Shown here piece by piece: positions 7,083-12,665 of a stretch of DNA of 17,714 bases. Origin of the DNA: Clostridia bacterium (lineage in GTDB: Bacteria; Bacillota; Clostridia; Oscillospirales; CAG-272). The notes below the pieces were generated by a model. The model was not told the origin of the DNA, did no database searches, and worked only from the letters and a program-made list of their open reading frames with translations. A program made the position numbers and the translations under genes. The stretch's first letter is position 1; the number at the start of each line of letters is the position of its first letter. The stretch lies in NCBI GenBank assembly GCA_017456685.1, contig JAFTIV010000170.1:1-17714 (forward strand), in the 5' to 3' direction.

Positions 7083-7523
7083 ATGGAGCTTATTATTCGT
7101 GAGGCACAGGTAACCGATATTGCCGATATGGTATTTATCGAGGAGGAGTGCTTCTCTACCCCTTGGTCAAGAAAATCCTTTGCGGAGTCTCTTTCGCACA
7201 CTCCATGGCACTTTTTCGTTGCAGTTTATAACGGAAAAATCGTCGGCTATGGCGGGGTTTATTTAATTCTTGACGAGGGACAAATATCAAATATAGCCAC
7301 ACTCCCCGCCTTTCGTGGAAAGGGCATTGGCAGGGCTGTGCTTGAGGAAATCATCAAGCTCTGCAGAGCCGAGGGGTGTGAGAAAATCACGCTTGAGCTA
7401 AGGGAGTCTAACTCCGTTGCGCGTGCTCTTTATGAGTCGTGTGGCTTTACTCAGGTGGGTAAAAGACCGAACTTTTACTCTAATCCGCAGGAAACTGCAA
7501 TTTTGATGGATAAGAGTCTTTAA
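7083..7523 (+). CDS. rimI: ribosomal protein alanine N-acetyltransferase RimI
   Basis: GNAT acetyltransferase of 146 residues that moves acetyl from acetyl-CoA to a protein N-terminal amine, classically ribosomal protein S18. The acetyl-CoA pyrophosphate loop RGKGIG is at 78-83. The ELRESN...ALYESCGF region is the usual RimI signature. The ATG at 7083 comes right after the upstream stop; a longer in-frame start at 7026 would lie inside the deaminase gene. The gene directly precedes tsaD, the standard arrangement in Bacillota, but the usual tsaB and tsaE neighbours are absent here. The true substrate cannot be fixed from sequence. Confidence 0.9.
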   Translation: MELIIREAQVTDIADMVFIEEECFSTPWSRKSFAESLSHTPWHFFVAVYNGKIVGYGGVYLILDEGQISNIATLPAFRGKGIGRAVLEEIIKLCRAEGCEKITLELRESNSVARALYESCGFTQVGKRPNFYSNPQETAILMDKSL

Positions 7524-7544
7524 ATTGAGCTTTAGAGGGAATTT

Positions 7545-8543
7545 ATGTATATTTTAGCATTTGAATCATCTTGTGACGAAACAGCCTGCTCTGTGTGCGA
7601 AATGGCAGAGGGCAAGCGCATTGTAAAATCGAATATTATTGCGTCACAGGTTGACACGCACGCGCTCTATGGTGGAGTTGTGCCCGAAATTGCAAGCAGG
7701 GCGCACATCGAGGCAATCTCTAAAATAACCTATGAGGCGCTTGAGGTGGCAGGTGTGTCGCTTGATGAAATTGGGGCTATTGCCGTAACTAACGGTCCCG
7801 GTCTTATTGGCGCGCTTTTAGTTGCTGTTAACTTTGCCAAATCACTTGCGTTTGCTTACAAAATTCCGCTTGTTCCTGTTGACCACATCAAGGGACATAT
7901 TGCCGCAAATTATATCACTCACAAGGACCTTGAGCCACCATTTTTGGCTCTTGTTGTTTCTGGCGGTCACACATCATTTTTTGATGTAAAATCGTACACA
8001 GAGCTTGAGGAAATTGGCTCTACGCTCGATGATGCGGCAGGCGAATGCTTTGACAAGATTGGAAGGGTTATGGGACTTGACTACCCTGGTGGACACGCGA
8101 TGGACCTTTTGGCGCGTGAGGGCGACAAGGGTGCAATTAAGTTCCCTTCCCCGTCAATCAACGACTCGCTCAATTTGTCCTTTAGCGGACTTAAAACTGC
8201 AGTTATTAACTACATAAATACTACAAGGCAGAGGGGCGAGGAGCTTTCCTGTGCTGATGTTGCATCGTCATTTACCAAAACCGTTGTCGATGCAATTCGT
8301 TCAAAAATCGGCTCTGCTCTTTCTAAAACAGGCTACGACAAGGTCGTTTTGGCGGGGGGAGTGAGCGCAAATTCACATCTTCGTGCTGGAATTTTAGAGG
8401 AATGCGGAAAATTTGGCGCAGAATTCTATGCGCCTGAGCTTTGCCTTTGTGGCGACAATGCCGTAATGATTGGCGCGCAGGGCTATTATGAATTTTTAGA
8501 TGGCAAGCGAGCTGATGAGTCGCTCAATGCATATCCAAGTTAA
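7545..8543 (+). CDS. tsaD: tRNA threonylcarbamoyladenosine transferase subunit TsaD
   Basis: Transfers the threonylcarbamoyl group to A37 of ANN-decoding tRNAs, acting with TsaB and TsaE. 332 residues of the Kae1/Qri7 ASKHA fold. It shows FESSCDET at 6-13, the metal ligands His114 and His118 in HIKGH, the nucleotide loop SGGH (139-142), and the third ligand Asp304 in CGDN near the C-terminus. Length is normal for the family. The start follows AGAGGGA (7532-7538). A 21-base gap separates it from rimI and nine bases from the dnaD-like gene. TsaB, required in bacteria, must be encoded elsewhere. Confidence 0.97.
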   Translation: MYILAFESSCDETACSVCEMAEGKRIVKSNIIASQVDTHALYGGVVPEIASRAHIEAISKITYEALEVAGVSLDEIGAIAVTNGPGLIGALLVAVNFAKSLAFAYKIPLVPVDHIKGHIAANYITHKDLEPPFLALVVSGGHTSFFDVKSYTELEEIGSTLDDAAGECFDKIGRVMGLDYPGGHAMDLLAREGDKGAIKFPSPSINDSLNLSFSGLKTAVINYINTTRQRGEELSCADVASSFTKTVVDAIRSKIGSALSKTGYDKVVLAGGVSANSHLRAGILEECGKFGAEFYAPELCLCGDNAVMIGAQGYYEFLDGKRADESLNAYPS

Positions 8544-8552
8544 GGAGGACTT

Positions 8553-9485
8553 ATGAAAATTGAGGTTAAATACTCAGGAAAAATTATAAATTTACCGTCC
8601 TCTGTGGCTCAGCATATGGCGGAGGCATCTTACGAGGACTTGTGTGTTATTATTGGAATTTATGCGTGTCAGGAGATGCTTGGCGCGTTTGATAAATATA
8701 TTGTGAAATTTTCCGAGAGCATCGGTGTTGGTATTGAAAAAATAAAGAGGGCGCTTGCCTTTTGGCAGGAGCGCGGTGTTATATCAGTTGAGGGTAGCTT
8801 TGAGGCTGATATGCCTATGGTATCTGCCTCAAGCAGTGTTCCTACATACACTGGTAGCCAAATTGCGAAATTTGTCGAAAAGAACGAGGACATTCGTTCT
8901 CTGTTCTTAGCCTGTCAGGCAATTCTTGGCAAGGAATTTGGCGCTCACGATCACAATAATATCATATATTTGAAGGATAATTTCCATTTCAGTAGTGAGT
9001 ACATAATGCTTCTTTTAGCGCATTGCAAGGAGCTTGATAAGGCTTCCTGGGCATACATAAGAAAGACTGCTCAAAATCTTTACGACGAGGGCATTGATAC
9101 ATACATTCGTCTTGAGGCACACTTTGCGGACAGAAAAAACAAAAATTCCTTCGAATACAAGCTTCGCGATTTGTTTGGAATTGGCAAAAGAGAGCTTTCG
9201 CGTGCTGAGCGAGATAAATTTGAAAGATGGGGCGAGCTTGGGCTTGAAATTGAGCTTGTAAGGCTCGCATATGATATAACGGTTGACAAAACGGGTAAGG
9301 CATCTGTGCCCTACTGTGCTAAGGTTATAGAAAACTGGATTTCCTCGGGAGTTAAGACCTACAAGGATGCGCTTGCGAGCGAGGAGGAAAAGAAAAGAGG
9401 GCTTGCTTCGTCCTCGTTTGATGCTAATGATTTCTTCGAGGCAGCGCTTAAGCGCTCTTATTCTAAGAAAAAGGAGGACAAGTAA
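8553..9485 (+). CDS. DnaD/DnaB-domain replication initiation protein
   Basis: 310 residues. Residues 1-90 look like a winged-helix-type N-terminal part. Two DnaD-type helical repeats follow, about 101-185 and 203-272. The second carries the hallmark LAYDITVDKTGKASVPYCAKVIENW, related to the YxxxIxxxW motif that contacts DNA. A charged tail ends in KKKEDK. In Bacillota such proteins help bring the DnaI-DnaC helicase complex to the origin or to stalled forks. The stop overlaps the start of the dnaI-like gene (TAATG), strongly suggesting a functional pair. AAGGAGG (8542-8548) precedes the ATG. Whether it is the primosomal DnaB equivalent or a DnaD equivalent is not decided. Confidence 0.9.
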   Translation: MKIEVKYSGKIINLPSSVAQHMAEASYEDLCVIIGIYACQEMLGAFDKYIVKFSESIGVGIEKIKRALAFWQERGVISVEGSFEADMPMVSASSSVPTYTGSQIAKFVEKNEDIRSLFLACQAILGKEFGAHDHNNIIYLKDNFHFSSEYIMLLLAHCKELDKASWAYIRKTAQNLYDEGIDTYIRLEAHFADRKNKNSFEYKLRDLFGIGKRELSRAERDKFERWGELGLEIELVRLAYDITVDKTGKASVPYCAKVIENWISSGVKTYKDALASEEEKKRGLASSSFDANDFFEAALKRSYSKKKEDK

Positions 9486-10471
9486 TGGGATATTCACAAG
9501 AGGTTATCGCCTTTGTTGAGGACGCGTACGAAAGAAAGCGCGCTAACAATGAAAGGCTTCGTGCAAAAAGGCTTGCCGAGGCTTATTCTGCTTGCCCTCA
9601 AATCGAGGCTATTGACAAGGAGCTTTCAGGACTTAGTCTTGAGGTGATGGGTGCAATTTCGCTCGGCAAGGGTAAATGCAGTGAGCAAATTGCAATAATT
9701 AAAGAAAAAAATCTTGCCCTTCAGGCAAAGCGCGCTTCTCTTCTTGAGGAAAACGGCTTTGATAAGGGCTTTACAGATTTGAAATATGAATGTGATGCTT
9801 GCAGGGACACAGGCTATGTAAACGGCTTTTTGTGCTCGTGCTACAGAAATGCGCTTAGACTAAAGAGCTATGAGAGCTCTGGGCTTTCAAGGCTTCTTGA
9901 TAAGCAGAGCTTTGAAACCTTCTCTCTTGATTATTACGCGGGCGCTGATAAGGATATAATGAAGGAAAATTTTGACGACCTTTATTCCTTTGCATCTAAT
10001 TTCAAGACTGACAAACGCTCATTTTTGCTCTGTGGTGCGACCGGTCTTGGAAAGACTCACCTTTCAACTGCGGTTGCAAAAAGGCTCATTGACGACGGAT
10101 ATTATGTTATATATGAAACCGCGCAGAATGTTTTTCACGATTTTGAGGTGGATAGAGTTAACCTTTCAAGAAGTCGCTTCGATTACAATGCGCCACTTAG
10201 CGAGCCTGTTGCTGACAAATATCTCGAATGTGATTTGCTTATAATTGACGACCTTGGAACAGAGATGATTTCCGCCTTCTCCACCGCTTGTCTTTATAAT
10301 ATAATAAACACAAGGCTTAACAAGGGATTGCCTATTATTGCAAGCACGAACCTAAAGGGTGACGAGGTCCAAAGAATTTACGACAACCGAATAACAAGCC
10401 GTCTTTTCGGTGAGTTTTCTGTAATGCGCTTTTCGGGTGTTGATGTAAGACGACAAAAATTAAAAAAATAA
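9485..10471 (+). CDS. dnaI: DnaI/DnaC-like helicase-loader ATPase
   Basis: AAA+ ATPase that loads the replicative helicase. 328 residues. The N-terminal part is rich in coiled-coil heptads (about 10-95). A zinc motif follows, with Cys103, Cys106, Cys117 and Cys119 (CDACRDTG...CSC), as in DnaI. Then come Walker A GATGLGKT (184-191), Walker B LLIIDDLG (251-258), a sensor Asn in STNL, and an arginine-bearing NRITSRL (301-307). IstB-type transposase helpers share the AAA+ core, but the zinc motif, the coiled-coil N-terminus and the DnaD-like partner point to a chromosomal loader. The ATG overlaps the previous stop; AAGGAGG (9470-9476) is the ribosome site. No terminator is seen after it, so transcription may run on into rplJL. 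Confidence 0.93.
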   Translation: MGYSQEVIAFVEDAYERKRANNERLRAKRLAEAYSACPQIEAIDKELSGLSLEVMGAISLGKGKCSEQIAIIKEKNLALQAKRASLLEENGFDKGFTDLKYECDACRDTGYVNGFLCSCYRNALRLKSYESSGLSRLLDKQSFETFSLDYYAGADKDIMKENFDDLYSFASNFKTDKRSFLLCGATGLGKTHLSTAVAKRLIDDGYYVIYETAQNVFHDFEVDRVNLSRSRFDYNAPLSEPVADKYLECDLLIIDDLGTEMISAFSTACLYNIINTRLNKGLPIIASTNLKGDEVQRIYDNRITSRLFGEFSVMRFSGVDVRRQKLKK

Positions 10472-10484
10472 TTTCAAAAAGCTA

Positions 10485-10513
10485 TTGACAAAGTTGTAAT
10501 CGTGTGTTATAAT
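10485..10513 (+). promoter_or_regulatory. promoter of rplJL
   Basis: TTGACA (10485-10490), a 17-base spacer and TATAAT (10508-10513), a perfect consensus promoter as expected for an abundant ribosomal operon. The start site should lie near 10520, just before the L10 leader. Confidence 0.95.
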
Positions 10514-10519
10514 CTTGTC

Positions 10520-10650
10520 GTTAATCCAAAGACAGCAGGTCACAGTAATTGCTTTATGCTCCCTGCCGAGGAAGAATTTAAATATGAATTTAAATCTTTT
10601 TTCGGCGCGCATATTGTTTGCTGTAACGAAAAAAGATTTTTCTTTTTTCT
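10520..10650 (+). ncRNA. L10 leader (autoregulatory rplJL leader RNA)
   Basis: The untranslated leader begins with the conserved L10-leader core AGACAGCAGG...CCCTGCCGAGG. The arms GCAGG (10535-10539) and CCTGC (10562-10566) form the stem to which the L10(L12) complex binds in known Bacillota examples. Downstream, bases 10565-10606 can instead pair as a long hairpin (GCCGAGGAAG with CTTTTTTCGGC, closed by two self-complementary ATTTAAAT copies). This uses both the 3' arm of the L10 stem and the 5' arm of the terminator. It is therefore a plausible antiterminator, and L10 binding would favour termination. Confidence 0.88.
10592..10650 (+). terminator. leader attenuator terminator of rplJL
   Basis: Arms at 10592-10604 and 10627-10639 are perfectly complementary over 13 bases around a 22-base loop. 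They are followed by TTCTTTTTTCTG. The hairpin lies upstream of the rplJ ribosome site (AAGGAGG, 10667-10673), so it would stop transcription before rplJ. The left arm competes with the antiterminator pairing described for the leader. Confidence 0.85.
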
Positions 10651-10682
10651 GTCTAAAGGAAATAATAAGGAGGTTTAGTTTT

Positions 10683-11195
10683 ATGCCAAGTAATTCAGTT
10701 CTTGAACAAAAGAAGGCCGTTGTTGCTGACCTCGTTGCTAAATTGCAACAGGCTCAATCAGGTGTTCTTGTTCAATACCAAGGTATCACAGTTGAAAACG
10801 ATACCAAGATGCGTGCTGCATTCCGTAAGGCTGGCGTTGACTACATGGTTCTTAAGAATACTCTTATCGGCCGTGCTTGTGACGAGGTTGGCTACGGTGC
10901 AATGAAGGAAAAGCTCAATGGTATGAGCGCTATCGCTATCAGCTATAACGATCCTATCGCACCTGCTAAGATTGCAAAAGAGTACGCAGACAAAGTAGAA
11001 ACCTTTGAAATCAAGGGTGGATTTATCGACAACGGAGTTGTTGATGCTGCAGCTGTTATGGCTCTTGCTGAAATTCCTTCCAAGGAAGTTCTTCTCGCAA
11101 GATTCTTGGGAAGCATCCAAGGTCCTATCTCAGGATTTGCTCGTGCTATCCAGGCTGTTATCGACCAAGGCAACGAGGCTGTTGCTGCACAGTAA
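10683..11195 (+). CDS. rplJ: 50S ribosomal protein L10
   Basis: 170-residue stalk-base protein that anchors L12 dimers to 23S rRNA. The N-terminal RNA-binding domain is recognisable (QKKAVVADLVAKL...YQGITV...MRAAFRKAGVDYMVLKNTLIGRA), and a C-terminal helix begins around FARAIQAVID for L12 binding. The ATG at 10683 follows AAGGAGG with a nine-base gap. An in-frame ATG at 10515 would run through the leader RNA and attenuator and is rejected. Autoregulated through the L10 leader. Start codon and identity are secure. Confidence 0.97.
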   Translation: MPSNSVLEQKKAVVADLVAKLQQAQSGVLVQYQGITVENDTKMRAAFRKAGVDYMVLKNTLIGRACDEVGYGAMKEKLNGMSAIAISYNDPIAPAKIAKEYADKVETFEIKGGFIDNGVVDAAAVMALAEIPSKEVLLARFLGSIQGPISGFARAIQAVIDQGNEAVAAQ

Positions 11196-11200
11196 GGCGA

Positions 11201-11228
11201 GTGCTTGCCTGCGCATAGCGTAAAGCAC
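11201..11228 (+). promoter_or_regulatory. intercistronic hairpin between rplJ and rplL
   Basis: GTGCTT (11201-11206) pairs with AAGCAC (11223-11228), with an inner CGC/GCG pair (11212-11214/11218-11220) around ATA. It is followed by A/T-rich sequence without a T-tract, so it is not a good terminator. It could be an RNA-processing or stabilising element helping to set the higher L12 dosage. Function is inferred. Confidence 0.45.
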
Positions 11229-11277
11229 AATCATTAAATTTTAAAAAATATTTATCTTAAACGGAGGATTATTTATC

Positions 11278-11649
11278 ATGGCTAACGAAAAGGTTACTAA
11301 CATTCTTGAAGAAATCAAATCACTTACACTTCTCGAGCTCGCTGACCTCGTAAAGGCAGTTGAGGAGGAGTTTGGCGTATCTGCTGCTCCTGTAGCAGTT
11401 GCTGGTGCTGCTGTTGCAGCTGCTCCTGTTGAGGAGAAGACTGAGTTCGACGTTGTTCTCGTTGATGCTGGCGCAAGCAAGCTCAATGTTATCAAGGTTG
11501 TACGTGAGCTCACAGGTCTTGGACTTAAGGAAGCTAAGGAGCTTGTTGAGAGCGCTCCAAAGACAATCAAGGAGGCTGTTTCCAAGGAAACTGCTGAGGA
11601 TGTTGCTAAGCAGCTTACAGAGGCTGGTGCAAAGGCTGAGGTTAAGTAA
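11278..11649 (+). CDS. rplL: 50S ribosomal protein L7/L12
   Basis: 123 residues, the normal size. It has an N-terminal dimerisation helix pair (residues 1-35), an Ala/Val-rich hinge (about 36-52) and a C-terminal factor-binding domain with [24 protein letters not shown]. It recruits translation factors as part of the ribosomal stalk. GGAGG-type site ACGGAGGA (11261-11268) lies nine bases before the ATG. Codon choice is strongly biased, as expected for very high expression. It ends the operon: the next gene is convergent, so rpoB-rpoC do not follow as they do in many bacteria. Confidence 0.98.
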   Translation: MANEKVTNILEEIKSLTLLELADLVKAVEEEFGVSAAPVAVAGAAVAAAPVEEKTEFDVVLVDAGASKLNVIKVVRELTGLGLKEAKELVESAPKTIKEAVSKETAEDVAKQLTEAGAKAEVK

Positions 11650-11671
11650 TTTCGTCTATAACAAAACCTTC

Positions 11672-11701
11672 AAAAAACCCGAACGTGTGGTCGTGTTTTT
11701 T
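11672..11701 (+). terminator. terminator of rplJL
   Basis: AAAAAAC (11672-11678) pairs with GTTTTTT (11695-11701). After one C/T mismatch the stem goes on with CGA (11680-11682) and TCG (11691-11693) around an 8-base loop. The right arm itself ends in the T-tract. Confidence 0.8.
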
Positions 11702-11712
11702 ATTTATTCAAT

Positions 11713-11787
11713 TTACGAGTGAAGCTCTATTAAAACAATCTCGGGGCGGGTGTTCACTCTTATCGGTCAAAGGCTATTGCCTATTCA
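11713..11787 (-). other. conserved metallophosphoesterase C-terminus behind two in-frame TGA codons
   Basis: Reading on in the same frame from the end of the upstream metallophosphoesterase gives TGA, IGNSL, TGA, then PIRVNTRPEIVLIELHS and a TAA at 11713-11715. This is the expected C-terminus of YkuE-like enzymes (usual form SRG-x-GNS-x-x-P-x-R-x-N-x-RPE). The first TGA (11787-11785) stands where the family has Gly and the second (11769-11767) where it has a hydrophobic residue. The frame is unbroken and the residues are conserved, so the stops are probably recent, or they are read through. Confidence 0.8.
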
Positions 11788-12570
11788 GCGACTGATAAAC
11801 ATATTTGTGCTTTTTGCGAAATGAATTCCGTTTGTATATTTCGGGAAAAAGCCTTGATTTGGAGCGATAAGTCCACCAACGAATGGAATTTGCATTTGTC
11901 CGCCGTGTGCGTGACCTGTCAAAACTAAATCAACGCCTGAGTCAACATAGCTATAAAATGCCTCGGGGCGGTGCGAAAGGACTATTGTATAGTCGTTTGT
12001 ATCCTTTACAAGCTCGCTAAGCTTATCCTTGATAATTATTTTCGCCTTCTCTGCGCTATCCTTATTTTTAGTGATGAACATAGGGTCCTCGACCCCTATT
12101 ATTGTATAGGTTATATCGTCCTTTTCAAACGAGGTCACCTCGTCGTGTAGGGCTATTGCACCCATTTTTTCAAGCTCGTCGGTGAGCTTGGCATAATTTT
12201 CGGGCATTCTGCTCTCGTGGTTGCCTGGGGCATAAAAGCAGGGGGCAATTTTCACAAGCTCCTTAGCAAAGGCTACAGCGCGTGCAAGATTTGTATGGCG
12301 CGAGTCTATAAAATCGCCTGTTATTGCAATAAGGTCGGGGGCTGTGTCCCTAATTATGTTCAAAAGCTCCTCATTATCATTTTTAAATTTGGCATTATGA
12401 TAATCGCTTATGTGTATAATTTTGAGGCTCCCCTTAGCTTTTATTGAGTATCTTGTCAGCACTATTGCCTTATTTGACCATAGAACCCAAATGGCAAGCG
12501 CCAAAGCGCCAAGTGCAAGGCACAGAAGCACCAAGGATAGCGCGACATTATTCTTTATAAAGTCAAGCAT
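11785..12570 (-). CDS. YkuE-like membrane-anchored metallophosphoesterase, C-terminally truncated
   Basis: 261 residues to the first stop. One N-terminal membrane segment (about 8-31) anchors a calcineurin-like phosphoesterase. All the metal motifs are present: Asp56/His58 in SDYH, GD at 85-86, GNHE at 116-119, His200 in LSHRP and GHAH at 219-222. The family hydrolyses phosphate esters or lipid-linked diphosphates; in this subgroup the substrate is uncertain. An in-frame TGA then removes the last ~23 residues, and another TGA lies six codons on (see the neighbouring entry). The metal site is complete without the tail, so the short protein could still fold, or the gene may be a young pseudogene. 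AGGAGG (12580-12575) fixes the start. Its own promoter lies just upstream. Confidence 0.85.
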   Translation of the reverse strand: MLDFIKNNVALSLVLLCLALGALALAIWVLWSNKAIVLTRYSIKAKGSLKIIHISDYHNAKFKNDNEELLNIIRDTAPDLIAITGDFIDSRHTNLARAVAFAKELVKIAPCFYAPGNHESRMPENYAKLTDELEKMGAIALHDEVTSFEKDDITYTIIGVEDPMFITKNKDSAEKAKIIIKDKLSELVKDTNDYTIVLSHRPEAFYSYVDSGVDLVLTGHAHGGQMQIPFVGGLIAPNQGFFPKYTNGIHFAKSTNMFISR

Positions 12571-12601
12571 AATAACCTCCTGTTTTTTAGTCTGTATTTA
12601 C

Positions 12602-12630
12602 AGTATATACTAACTAACGGAAAAATGCAA
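12602..12630 (-). promoter_or_regulatory. promoter of the YkuE-like gene
   Basis: Minus-strand TTGCAT (12630-12625), 17-base spacer, TATACT (12607-12602). It sits just after the terminator of the upstream metallophosphoesterase gene, so the two minus-strand genes are separate units. Confidence 0.7.
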
Positions 12631-12639
12631 GACAAATTT

Positions 12640-12663
12640 AAAAGCCCTCAGTTGAGGAGTTTT
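12640..12663 (-). terminator. terminator of the large metallophosphoesterase gene
   Basis: On the minus strand CCTC (12657-12654 complement) and GAGG pair around AACT. After a C/C mismatch and a G-U pair the stem extends with AAAA/TTTT. The T run continues as TTTTAAATTT. It begins two bases after the stop codon. Confidence 0.6.
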
Positions 12664-12665
12664 AT

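Noticed and set aside
6662..7201. 179-codon minus-strand open frame
   Set aside because: It is antisense to the dCMP deaminase and rimI genes, both with intact motifs; its translation is low-complexity Ser/Ala/Val with no domain.
9485..10471. IstB-type transposase helper
   Set aside because: The AAA+ core is similar, but the four-cysteine zinc motif, the coiled-coil N-terminus and the overlapping DnaD-like gene fit a DnaI-type helicase loader, and no IstA gene is present.
10515..10682. Upstream in-frame extension of rplJ
   Set aside because: It overlaps the L10 leader and the attenuator hairpin; the AAGGAGG site and L10 homology place the start at 10683.
11713..12570. Alternative genetic code (TGA as Gly or Trp) to explain the stops in the YkuE-like gene
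   Set aside because: TGA ends the DUF896, dCMP deaminase and CYTH genes at the expected places, and all conserved Trp residues are TGG, so the standard bacterial code applies.
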